Assembly (NCBI RefSeq): GCF_900176885.1
Contig: NZ_LT839648.1
Span: 736,258-800,257, forward strand
Direction of reading: 5' to 3'
Source: Oceanobacillus senegalensis
GTDB lineage: Bacteria; Bacillota; Bacilli; Bacillales; Amphibacillaceae
Length of the DNA stretch: 64,000 nt
Below, piece after piece: positions 18,672-29,782 of this stretch. The notes under the pieces are model-generated. The model saw only the letters and a program-made list of their open reading frames with translations, ran no database searches and was not told where the DNA came from. The position numbers and the translations under genes were made by a program. Numbering within the stretch: position 1 is the first letter of the stretch; each line of letters begins with the position of its first letter.

Positions 18672-19317
18672 TATAAGAATGGAAGATATTTGGGTAGCAA
18701 CTTATGAAACAATTTATATGACCGCTATTGCCTTAATAGGAACAGCTATTATCGGTGTACTGCTTGGCTTACTTCTTTATTTAACCTCAAAGGATGGCAT
18801 TTGGGAAAATAAAGTAATGAACACGATTGTTGCTAGTGTGGTAAATGTATTTCGGGCCATACCATTTATTATTTTAATACTATTGTTATTTCCATTTACA
18901 GACTTTGTAATTGGAACCGTTCGTGGACCAACAGCTGCATTGCCAGCCTTAATTATTGGATCAGCACCATTTTACGGAAGGCTTGCTGAAATAGCATTTC
19001 GAGAAGTGGACAAAGGTGTGATCGAAGCGGCACATTCCATGGGTGCAAAAACAAAAACGATTATCTTTAAGGTACTTATTCCGGAATCCATGCCTGCATT
19101 AGTTTCTGGTCTTACGGTAACAGCAATTGCCCTAATTGGTTACACCGCTATGGCTGGTGTAATTGGAGCAGGGGGATTAGGTGACTTTGCCTATTTCTAT
19201 GGCTTCCAAAGACGTCAATTTGATGTAGTTCTATTATGTACTGTTTTAATATTAATTATTGTATTTATTCTTCAATTTATTGGGGACTATACCTCTAATA
19301 AACTGGATAAAAGATAA
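18661..19317 (+). CDS. metP: Methionine ABC transporter permease
   Basis: Membrane subunit of the methionine importer (MetI type): 218 residues, five predicted membrane segments, and the ABC-coupling EAA loop EAAHSMGAKTKTIIFKVLIP near residues 121-140. It overlaps metN and precedes metQ by 23 bases, the same order as B. subtilis yusCBA. Confidence 0.97.
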   Translation: MFSNIRMEDIWVATYETIYMTAIALIGTAIIGVLLGLLLYLTSKDGIWENKVMNTIVASVVNVFRAIPFIILILLLFPFTDFVIGTVRGPTAALPALIIGSAPFYGRLAEIAFREVDKGVIEAAHSMGAKTKTIIFKVLIPESMPALVSGLTVTAIALIGYTAMAGVIGAGGLGDFAYFYGFQRRQFDVVLLCTVLILIIVFILQFIGDYTSNKLDKR

Positions 19318-19340
19318 AAAATTAAAAGGAGAAATGGCAT

Positions 19341-20228
19341 ATGAAAAAGTTAATTGTATTAATATCTGTTTTATTTTTAACAGTAGTCCTAGCTGCATGT
19401 GGTGGGGCAAGTGAGGGAGACAATGCGAATGAGAATGCAGCAGATGACACGACAACGGAAACAGAAGGAACAGAAGAAGCAGAAGAGAATGTTGAAATTA
19501 CTATCGGTGCTTCCAGTACACCACATGCTGAAATCTTAAAAGAGGCTGAACCTTTACTAGCAGAAGAAGGAATTACTTTGAAAATTGAGGAATATCAAGA
19601 CTATGTATTACCAAATGATGATTTAGAAAATGGAACACTGGACGCAAACTACTTCCAGCATATTCCTTTTTTAGAACAAACAGTAGCAGATACAGGCTAT
19701 GACATCGATTATATTGAAGGTATACACGTTGAACCAATGGGTGTTTATTCTAAAAATATTAAGAGTATAGATGATATTGAAGATGGTACAGAAGTCATTA
19801 TTAGTCGTTCTATTTCTGATCATGGACGTATTCTGGCATTATTTGAAGCACAAGGTTTAATTAAGTTAGATGAAAATGTAGAAAAAGCAGCAGCAACTGT
19901 TGAGGATATTGTGGAAAATCCACATAATCTAACATTCTCTCCAGATGTTGATCCAGCATTTTTACCAGAAATGTATGAAACAGAAGAGGATGCACTGGTT
20001 GCAATCAATACGAACTATGCCATTCAAGGAGGATTAAGCCCATTAGAGGATGCATTATTTATTGAAAATGAAAATTCTCCATATGTGAATGTCATTGCGG
20101 TTCGCTCTGAGGATAAAGAAAATGAAGCACTCCTTAAATTAGTAGAAGTACTTCAGTCGGAAGAAATTCAAAACTTCATCCTTGAAACATATAATGGAGC
20201 CGTTGTCCCTGTTGGGGGAAATAATTAA
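19341..20228 (+). CDS. metQ: Methionine-binding lipoprotein
   Basis: Extracytoplasmic methionine receptor of the importer. The lipobox is LAAC (Cys20), followed by an acidic Thr/Glu-rich linker (about 24-50) and a NlpA-type binding domain with IGASSTPHAEIL near residue 55 and LDANYFQHIPFL near 98. Length 295 is slightly above the usual 275 because of the linker. It is the last gene of the S-box operon. Confidence 0.96.
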   Translation: MKKLIVLISVLFLTVVLAACGGASEGDNANENAADDTTTETEGTEEAEENVEITIGASSTPHAEILKEAEPLLAEEGITLKIEEYQDYVLPNDDLENGTLDANYFQHIPFLEQTVADTGYDIDYIEGIHVEPMGVYSKNIKSIDDIEDGTEVIISRSISDHGRILALFEAQGLIKLDENVEKAAATVEDIVENPHNLTFSPDVDPAFLPEMYETEEDALVAINTNYAIQGGLSPLEDALFIENENSPYVNVIAVRSEDKENEALLKLVEVLQSEEIQNFILETYNGAVVPVGGNN

Positions 20229-20283
20229 TTATAAAGGATACAGTAGTATTTGCTAGTTATTTGCTTCATATCTACGTCTACAT

Positions 20284-20305
20284 GTATTGAAATTGTTTTC
20301 AATAC
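20284..20305. repeat. Short perfect palindrome after metQ
   Basis: GTATTGAAA-TTGT-TTTCAATAC, a 9-bp inverted repeat with a 4-nt centre, 55 bases after metQ. No T run follows, so it may be a protein-binding site or a weak terminator; I cannot say which. Confidence 0.5.
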
Positions 20306-20415
20306 GAGAAAATCAACTTATATGAATTATTTTCGTACCATATCCTTTTTGTAAGTTAATCATCTCAAATGATATGATACTTATAGACAATTTGAAGGGA
20401 TGATTAATTTAAAGA

Positions 20416-20586
20416 ATGAAGTATACATCGGATATGGAAAAGGCGATGGAACAGTCTCATGGTATGAATTATTCTGAATATGAGCGTAAATTCTCGAATC
20501 GAATGAAAGTGGAAAAGAGACGTGAAAGAGATTATCAATTAAGTAAGAAAATTGTAGCAGAAGCAAATGCGCAAGTTCATAAATAG
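20416..20586 (+). CDS. Small charged protein of unknown function
   Basis: An ORF of 56 codons, starting MKYTSDMEKAMEQ and ending EANAQVHK, with many Lys/Arg/Glu and no hydrophobic segment; it is probably helical and cytoplasmic. The closest Shine-Dalgarno-like run (GAAGGG) is 16 bases before the ATG, which is too far, and an in-frame stop blocks an earlier start, so translation is uncertain. A terminator follows at 20650. I do not recognise the family. Confidence 0.45.
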   Translation: MKYTSDMEKAMEQSHGMNYSEYERKFSNRMKVEKRRERDYQLSKKIVAEANAQVHK

Positions 20587-20649
20587 GCAGTGATAATTAA
20601 TTATTGTATTGACGTAGTTTGTTTAGGGATATGATATGGAATTAAATTT

Positions 20650-20691
20650 AAGAAGTGGTCCGACTTTTAAATTGGGCTACTTCTTTTTTTA
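20650..20691 (+). terminator. Terminator before the suf promoter
   Basis: The imperfect stem AAGAAGTGGTCC / GGGCTACTTCTT is followed by TTTTTT. Confidence 0.75.
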
Positions 20692-20771
20692 TAGAGATTG
20701 TTTATTTAAGGGTATTTGGTTACTTAATGCCAGAATTTTTGTTATCATTTGGTTTATAGATAAATAGGCTT

Positions 20772-20800
20772 TTGGCTATTATAGTTAAAAGGTATATAAT
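20772..20800 (+). promoter_or_regulatory. Probable promoter of the suf operon
   Basis: TTGGCT, 17-bp spacer, TATAAT. It gives a leader of about 150 nt before sufC. I see no recognisable operator or riboswitch in that leader. Confidence 0.5.
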
Positions 20801-20956
20801 GACAATACAAAAGCAGATTTCTACTTTGTTCAACAAATAGTTAATAAGTTGATAATTGTTTGGAAATGCTTTAAGATTGTAATGAGAATAGATTGAGAAT
20901 GAATATAAATTCATTTCATCATAGTAATAAAAATATTAGTTTTTGGAGGTATAGTT

Positions 20957-21742
20957 ATGGCAGGATCAGTTTTAGAAATTAAGGATCTTCATGTAGAAAT
21001 TGAAGGAAAAGAGATTTTAAAAGGTGTAAACCTTACTATAAAGGGTGGAGAATTCCACGCAATCATGGGGCCGAATGGTACAGGTAAATCAACTTTAGCA
21101 TCAGCAGTTATGGGCCATCCAAATTATGAAGTTACGAAAGGTAGTATTACACTAGATGGTGAAGATGTATTAGAAATGGAAGTTGATGAACGTGCACGTG
21201 CTGGACTTTTCCTAGCTATGCAATATCCTAGTGAAATTAGTGGTGTAACTACTTCTGATTTCTTACGTTCTGCAATTAATGCACGTCGTGAAGAAGGTGA
21301 AGAAATTCCATTAATGAAGTTTATTAAAGGACTAGATGCGGATTTAGAATATTTAGATATAGATAGAAATATGGCAACAAGATACTTAAATGAAGGGTTC
21401 TCTGGTGGTGAGAAGAAACGTAACGAGATTCTTCAATTAATGCAATTAAAACCTGAAATTGCTATTTTAGATGAAATTGATTCTGGTCTTGATATTGATG
21501 CATTGAAAGTTGTATCAAAAGGAATCAACAAAATGCGTAATGACAACTTTGGTTGCCTGATTATCACACACTACCAACGTCTACTTAACTACATTACGCC
21601 AGATTACGTTCATGTAATGATGCAAGGACGTGTTGTGAAATCCGGTGGACCAGAGCTTGCTAAACGTTTAGAAGCAGAAGGTTACGATTGGGTAAAAGCA
21701 GAACTAGGAATTGAAGACGAAACTGTAGAACAAAACGCGTAA
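20957..21742 (+). CDS. sufC: Fe-S assembly ATPase
   Basis: ABC-type ATPase of the SufBCD scaffold, which builds iron-sulfur clusters. The 261-residue protein has Walker A GPNGTGKST (near residue 38), the Suf-type signature FSGGEKKRNEI (near 150) and Walker B IAILDEIDSGLD. It is first in sufC-sufD-sufS-sufU-sufB, the standard Firmicute order. The start follows TTTGGAGG. Confidence 0.98.
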   Translation: MAGSVLEIKDLHVEIEGKEILKGVNLTIKGGEFHAIMGPNGTGKSTLASAVMGHPNYEVTKGSITLDGEDVLEMEVDERARAGLFLAMQYPSEISGVTTSDFLRSAINARREEGEEIPLMKFIKGLDADLEYLDIDRNMATRYLNEGFSGGEKKRNEILQLMQLKPEIAILDEIDSGLDIDALKVVSKGINKMRNDNFGCLIITHYQRLLNYITPDYVHVMMQGRVVKSGGPELAKRLEAEGYDWVKAELGIEDETVEQNA

Positions 21743-21761
21743 TGGAGTTAGGAGGAGTAAT

Positions 21762-24722
<2,961 letters not shown>

Positions 24723-24800
24723 GAAATAGAATAGAACGTTAATCTGGCAGTTTTTCACTGTACTGGATAGCGTTATTAGTACCTAAGGGAGGTTTTATAA

Positions 24801-26198
24801 TTGTCTAAGAAAGCACCAGAAATACAAGATTATCAATATGGTTTTCGTGATAAGGACGTTTCTGTTTTCCGTACAGAAAAAGGGTTAACAAGAAAAGTTG
24901 TTGAAGAAATCTCAAAAATGAAAGAAGAGCCCCAATGGATGTTAGATTATCGTCTAAAAGCATTGGAACATTTCTATGATCGTCCAATGCCACAGTGGGG
25001 TGGAGATTTAACTGGTTTAGATTTTGATGAAATTGTATACTATGTAAAACCATCTGAAAGACAAGGTAGGACTTGGGATGAAGTACCTGACGAAATCAAA
25101 CAGACTTTTGATAAATTAGGTATCCCAGAAGCGGAGCAAAAATATTTGGCTGGTGTATCCGCTCAGTATGAGTCAGAAGTAGTTTACCATAGCTTAAAAG
25201 AAGATTTGGAAGAGCTTGGTATTATCTTTAAAGATACAGATACTGCTTTAAAAGAGCATGAGGAGCTATTTAAAGAGTACTTTGGTAAAGTTGTACCATA
25301 TTCTGATAATAAATTCTCTGCATTAAACTCAGCCGTTTGGTCAGGTGGTTCTTTCATTTATGTACCAAAAGGAGTAGAAGCATCAACACCACTTCAAGCA
25401 TATTTCCGTATTAACTCGGAAAATATGGGACAATTTGAAAGAACGCTAATTATTGTGGATGAAGGTGCTTCCGTACACTATGTGGAAGGTTGTACAGCAC
25501 CAGTTTATACAACAAATTCTCTACACAGTGCTGTTGTGGAAATTATTGTTAAAAAAGATGCATACTGCCGTTATACAACGATTCAAAACTGGGCAAATAA
25601 CGTTTATAACCTAGTTACAAAACGTGCAACATGTGATGCAAATGCAACGATGGAATGGATCGATGGTAATATTGGTTCAAAACTAACAATGAAATACCCT
25701 TCTATTCATTTAAGAGGAGAAGGTGCACGCGGTAATACGATTTCTATTGCGATTGCGGGTAAAGGTCAGGTACAAGATGCTGGTGCGAAAATGCATCACT
25801 TAGCACCTAATACTTCTTCTACCATCGTTTCCAAATCGTTCTCTAAACAAGGTGGTAACGTAACCTATCGTGGATTGGTTCACTTCGGACGTAAAGCTGA
25901 AGGAGCTCGTGCAAATATTGAGTGTGACACATTAATCCTTGATAATGAATCTAAATCTGATACAATTCCTTATAATGAAATATATAATGATAATATTTCA
26001 TTAGAGCATGAAGCAAAAGTATCCAAGGTTTCTGAGGAGCAGTTATTCTACCTAATGAGTAGAGGATTGTCTGAAGAAGAAGCAACAGAAATGATTGTAA
26101 TGGGCTTCATTGAACCATTTACAAAAGAATTACCAATGGAATATGCCGTAGAAATGAACCGACTTATCAAGTTCGAAATGGAAGGTAGTATCGGATAA
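24801..26198 (+). CDS. sufB: Fe-S assembly scaffold protein SufB
   Basis: Main scaffold of the SufBC2D complex. It has 465 residues with [20 protein letters not shown] near residue 230, and the cluster-region residues in [20 protein letters not shown] near residue 371. It begins with TTG behind GGGAGG and is the last gene of the operon; a 78-base gap separates it from sufU. Confidence 0.98.
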   Translation: MSKKAPEIQDYQYGFRDKDVSVFRTEKGLTRKVVEEISKMKEEPQWMLDYRLKALEHFYDRPMPQWGGDLTGLDFDEIVYYVKPSERQGRTWDEVPDEIKQTFDKLGIPEAEQKYLAGVSAQYESEVVYHSLKEDLEELGIIFKDTDTALKEHEELFKEYFGKVVPYSDNKFSALNSAVWSGGSFIYVPKGVEASTPLQAYFRINSENMGQFERTLIIVDEGASVHYVEGCTAPVYTTNSLHSAVVEIIVKKDAYCRYTTIQNWANNVYNLVTKRATCDANATMEWIDGNIGSKLTMKYPSIHLRGEGARGNTISIAIAGKGQVQDAGAKMHHLAPNTSSTIVSKSFSKQGGNVTYRGLVHFGRKAEGARANIECDTLILDNESKSDTIPYNEIYNDNISLEHEAKVSKVSEEQLFYLMSRGLSEEEATEMIVMGFIEPFTKELPMEYAVEMNRLIKFEMEGSIG

Positions 26199-26270
26199 TA
26201 CGCTGCAAATGTTGGTGTAACAGTGTTTGTAAGCTGTTTATAAAGTAAGGAAAAGGCATTAGATAAACAA

Positions 26271-26302
26271 AAAAGTACCCGTTTCTTAAAGGGTACTTTT
26301 TT
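26271..26302. terminator. Bidirectional terminator after sufB
   Basis: The stem AAAAGTACCC / GGGTACTTTT is followed by T residues on the plus strand and flanked by A residues for the convergent gene. Confidence 0.88.
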
Positions 26303-26303
26303 A

Positions 26304-26750
26304 TTATTCAACTGTTGAATCATCAGAATTATTACATTCAGAAAGAACAAACACTGTCCCAATAGTGACTATTGCTTTTTGATTACTACATAAATCAATA
26401 TCTTTAACAAATGCAAAAGCTTGAGTATTTCCGTTACAGAAATCCGGACATGGGTTTTCTTCGTCTAAAGCAGAATAGCAAAGGGTGTTATTTACAGAAA
26501 CAGTTCCAGTACAAGAAAATGTTTGATTAACTACTTCAGAACAATTCAATTGACCATTGTTATAAAAAGTAGGAATAGTAAAGGATACGACATAATTAAT
26601 ATGGCCTACAGCCTTAACCTCGTTTACTGTACAGGCATTTGTTATTGTTCCACAAGGTGTTAAAGCATCAGTTACAGTTGGAGTAGTACAACATTCAAGG
26701 AAGAAGAAATCGACTCCAATATCGACAAAACCAGATGGTACTTTCACCAA
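26304..26750 (-). CDS. Cysteine-rich protein, possibly spore-associated or truncated
   Basis: An ORF of 148 codons from a TTG at 26750. It has 11 cysteines (ECC, PCG, NAC, NCS, SCT, LCY, PCPDFC, LCS, ECN), no membrane segment and many beta-type stretches. The frame stays open upstream for about 17 more codons (to a stop near 26802) without a good start, so the gene may have lost its 5' end when the adjacent recombinase remnant formed. An AAAGGG lies 9 bases before the TTG. Cysteine-rich secreted-looking proteins of this kind are common in spore coats, but I do not recognise the family; the spore link is inference from composition and two spore-type genes 9 kb on. Confidence 0.5.
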   Translation of the reverse strand: MVKVPSGFVDIGVDFFFLECCTTPTVTDALTPCGTITNACTVNEVKAVGHINYVVSFTIPTFYNNGQLNCSEVVNQTFSCTGTVSVNNTLCYSALDEENPCPDFCNGNTQAFAFVKDIDLCSNQKAIVTIGTVFVLSECNNSDDSTVE

Positions 26751-26793
26751 TTCGCAATACCCTTTAAAATTATCCGAATTACGGACGATGTAG

Positions 26794-27081
26794 CTAATTA
26801 CTTAAGAAATTTTGAATTAGTTTAAACATTATCAATGCCTTGGCTAGATTGTCTTCTATTTTTATGGTTCTGTAAGAAGATGAATTTGTCACAGTGATTG
26901 TTATTATTATCCCTGCTAGTTGCCTCTTAATCGCTACATAATTACCCTCTATATTTGTCCATCTTAATGTCAATGCTTCACTTCTTAAACCTTATCGTAG
27001 TGGTTCGTAACTCTCCATAAATTCAAGTAACTTGTTTAGCTCCTTTAGTGAATCACATTTGGCGTCATTTTTGATTTGCAC
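26794..27081 (-). pseudogene. Tyrosine recombinase (phage-type integrase) remnant
   Basis: On the minus strand one frame reads LKELNKLLEFMESYEPLR, a TAA stop, then GLRSEALTLRWTNIEG, and further on SSYRTIKIEDNLAKALI. This is the pattern of the catalytic domain of phage integrases (ELxxFLE...; TGLRxGEALALxWxDID, holding the first catalytic arginine; then SxRTIxLDD). The stop falls exactly where the residues before TGLR should be, so a piece is missing and the frame is broken. No C-terminal HxxR...Y part was found. The 27082-27275 stretch upstream holds nothing I can support. Confidence 0.65.
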
Positions 27082-27275
27082 TTAAGCCTTGATTGAAAAT
27101 TTAACTTGGTCGGTGTACGTCTGATGCTCCTAAGACCTACGCCATATAGACCGAAAGAATCAGGTTATTAGGGGTAGTTTATACTACAAAGGTATGACAC
27201 AGGGCCCTCCTTTACCTAAAATGATTCATTTTTTCTCCATTTTTGAGGTGGCGATTGTTGAACAACAGAATGGAA

Positions 27276-27640
27276 GAAAGAGACTAGGACAAACCTAAAG
27301 TATTTAACCTAAATCCAAACATTGCATTATACCAGCGAATGAAACATACGGATACTCCTCGAAAATAAAAATCAATTTTCTTTGTTCGATGCGTTGCTGC
27401 CGTAGCATTCATTGCCCTTGAGAAGAATAGCCTAGGTGTTCTACGAAGAGCAACTAAGGAATAAAGACTAAAAACGCCACGTCCTGTGGCAACACCTTCA
27501 TGAACGAACATCGTATTGGCCTGAAGTAGGTTCAGCAGCGCCCGCGAAAAAGCGTAGTGTATTTCCATAACGGTATGTAGCCACGACCATATTCGGATTT
27601 CACTATGATATAAACATTTTGTTTTAGCCTCCTTCTTTTT
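27276..27640 (+). repeat. Dispersed repeat, family A, copy 3 (rearranged)
   Basis: The left end GAAAGAGACTAGGACA and right end TTTTGTTTTAGCCTCCTTC correspond to the termini of copy 1. It has the same 60-base insert (CTCGAAAATAAAAATCAATTT...). The central GTTA hairpin is lost: about 75 bases of a different sequence (around 27460-27535, with CGCCACGTCCTGTGGC) replace it, and the family sequence then resumes at CAGCAGCGCCCGCG. It is a diverged or composite copy. Confidence 0.7.
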
Positions 27641-27785
27641 TGATTTTTATTTGCAGACTTTATCTAATTTCGATACATAACCCAACGGATCCTCGTCTTT
27701 GTAAACCACCCATTAAAGCCACTTTCTTCCAATATTTCCACTAAATCATAAATGTAGGACTAATTTCGTATTTTCAGAATAATCA

Positions 27786-27815
27786 TTGACATTGATAATC
27801 ATTATCAACTAATAT
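27786..27815 (+). promoter_or_regulatory. Promoter of the siderophore operon
   Basis: TTGACA, 18-bp spacer, TAATAT. The first Fur box fills the spacer, so Fur binding would block RNA polymerase. Confidence 0.75.
27793..27807. promoter_or_regulatory. Fur box 1
   Basis: TGATAATCATTATCA, a perfect 7-1-7 Fur box, lying between the -35 and -10 elements. Confidence 0.95.
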
Positions 27816-27827
27816 AATAAGTGACAT

Positions 27828-27842
27828 TGATAATCATTATCA
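27828..27842. promoter_or_regulatory. Fur box 2
   Basis: A second identical TGATAATCATTATCA, 35 bp downstream of the first and just after the -10. The six bases before it (TGACAT) are also duplicated. Confidence 0.95.
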
Positions 27843-27871
27843 CTTAAATTAACATTATAGGAGGATAAGAT

Positions 27872-28252
27872 ATGTCTACTTTAATCAATCAACCCATTTC
27901 CGTTGTTGTTCATGAGGCAATTCAAGAGGTAGTTGCGAATAAAACTCCTTTACATACTTTCGATTTTACGACGCTTGTAAAAGAAGCATTTGTCGATGAT
28001 GTATTTGCGATTTTACCAGAGTCATTTGGACGGAAAACAAAAATTCAATATTGCGAACCAATAGGCGGAGGTGTAACTGAAGCTGTGCAAAAAAAATGCC
28101 TTGATTGTAGCGCCATTTTAGAAATAGGAGGGAGGAACAGGGCAGTTATTCGCTTATTGCCGCCGTTAATTGTAACAAAGCAACAATTAGACGAAGCTCT
28201 TGTTCGTTTTAAAGACGTGATAAAAGATGCTGTAAAGAAATGGGTGATATAA
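27872..28252 (+). pseudogene. Internally deleted diaminobutyrate aminotransferase (126-residue miniature)
   Basis: Full-length diaminobutyrate-2-oxoglutarate aminotransferases (RhbA/Dat) have about 450 residues. This frame starts at the equivalent of residue 60 or so (PISVVVHEAIQEV, then TPLHTFDFTTLVKEAF and KIQYCEP), then jumps at about residue 70 to the C-terminal end (EAVQKKCLDCSAILEIGGR, RLLPPLIVTKQQLDEAL). The PLP-binding lysine, the cofactor-stacking residues and most of both domains are gone, so it cannot be a working aminotransferase. It is nevertheless open from a good AGGAGG-ATG to the stop, is first behind the Fur promoter, and ends 3 bases before the decarboxylase ATG. It may serve as a translated leader. 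The family assignment is confident; the effect is inference. Confidence 0.75.
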
Positions 28253-28255
28253 AAC

Positions 28256-29782
28256 ATGAAACCGTTTGATAAATGGTTTTTATCATCAGCTTCAAATGGC
28301 TTAGAGAATTTTCATCAGTTTATGACAGAAACAGTAGAAATAGTTAAGAATTACTATAAAAGTCTTGAAAAACCATATGAACATATTGGTGGCGAGGACC
28401 TTAAAAAAAATATTGAGAGATATGTAAAATTTGAATACGAAGGGAAATCATCGGATGCTATTTTAGCATCATTGAAGGATCTGGTAATGAAGCATTCGCT
28501 GCATATTTCACATCCTGGCGCGATGGCTCACTTACATTGCCCGCCTATAATACCAGCACTTGCTGCCGAAGTAATCATCTCTGCTTTAAATCAATCGATG
28601 GACTCATGGGATCAAAGTCCAATCGCTACGTATATAGAAGACGGTGTCATTAAGGAAATCATAAAAGAAATCAATTATCCTAAGTCCTCTTCAGGTGTGT
28701 TTACAAGTGGTGGAACTCAATCAAATTATATGGCATTGTTGCTAGCCCGTAATGAATATTGTGCTAAGCATTTCTCTGTAGATGTAAGCAAACAAGGATT
28801 ACCAGTGGAAGCTAAAAAGTTACGTATCTTTTGTTCAGAAAAGGCTCATTTTACCGTACAGCAATCAGCTGCTCAATTAGGACTCGGTATGGACTCCGTT
28901 GTAAGTATAAAAACAAACGAACACCATGAAATATGCACAGATTCTTTATATAAAGAAATTGAAAAAGTAAAACAGCAAGGAAATCTCCCTTTTGCAGTGG
29001 TGGCAACAATCGGAACGACAGATTTTGGGAGTATCGATCCACTTGGTGAAATCAGTAAATTAACCGGTAGGGAGAACATTTGGTTACATGCAGATGCTGC
29101 GTTTGGAGGAGCTTTACTTTTTTCCAATCAATATCGTTATCTAATATCCAATCTGAAAGAAGCAGACTCTATTACCATTGATTTTCATAAATGGTTTTAT
29201 CAGCCAGTGAGCTGTGGCGCCTTTTTTGTGAAAAATGCTACTATGTTCGAACAGATCCAGCTGCACGCTGACTATTTAAATCCAGAAGAAGATACTCATC
29301 TTCATTTAGTTGATCGCAGCATTCAAACGACGAAGCGATTTGATGCTTTAAAAGTATGGTTGACATTTCAAGCACTTGGTAAACAAGAGTTTGGTGACAT
29401 GGTTGATTATACAATTAAAACGGCTAAACAAACGGCCAATTATTTACAAAAAAGAACAGATGCTGAAGCACTAAATAACCCTGTTATGAACGCGATTGTA
29501 TTTCGCTATCAACCGAGGGTTATTTACATGGATGACCAAGAACAACTAGTATATGAAAATGGTATAAATCAGACGATTCAGCAATTGCTATATGAAAATG
29601 GACAGTTGATTATTGCAAAAACAAAGTTTGAAGGAAAATCCTATTTGAAGCTAACGATGTTAAACCCACTGATTACATTTGATGAAACCGTCAAACGGTT
29701 AGATGAAGTATTTAATCTTGGAAAAGAACTTGATAAAAAGGAGGAGCGATTACGTGAACGCTCAGTTATCGGCTCATTTTAA
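28256..29782 (+). CDS. L-2,4-diaminobutyrate decarboxylase (RhbB-like)
   Basis: A PLP group II decarboxylase that makes 1,3-diaminopropane, the amine of schizokinen and rhizobactin. In the 508-residue protein the PLP lysine is in TIDFHKWFYQP (near residue 311), the aspartate in HADAAFGGAL (near 278), and the substrate-side SHPGAMAHLHCP near residue 84. It follows the aminotransferase remnant by 3 bases with only a weak ribosome site inside the remnant, so translation is probably coupled. Tyrosine or glutamate decarboxylase is possible by fold, but the neighbours fix the role. Confidence 0.9.
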   Translation: MKPFDKWFLSSASNGLENFHQFMTETVEIVKNYYKSLEKPYEHIGGEDLKKNIERYVKFEYEGKSSDAILASLKDLVMKHSLHISHPGAMAHLHCPPIIPALAAEVIISALNQSMDSWDQSPIATYIEDGVIKEIIKEINYPKSSSGVFTSGGTQSNYMALLLARNEYCAKHFSVDVSKQGLPVEAKKLRIFCSEKAHFTVQQSAAQLGLGMDSVVSIKTNEHHEICTDSLYKEIEKVKQQGNLPFAVVATIGTTDFGSIDPLGEISKLTGRENIWLHADAAFGGALLFSNQYRYLISNLKEADSITIDFHKWFYQPVSCGAFFVKNATMFEQIQLHADYLNPEEDTHLHLVDRSIQTTKRFDALKVWLTFQALGKQEFGDMVDYTIKTAKQTANYLQKRTDAEALNNPVMNAIVFRYQPRVIYMDDQEQLVYENGINQTIQQLLYENGQLIIAKTKFEGKSYLKLTMLNPLITFDETVKRLDEVFNLGKELDKKEERLRERSVIGSF

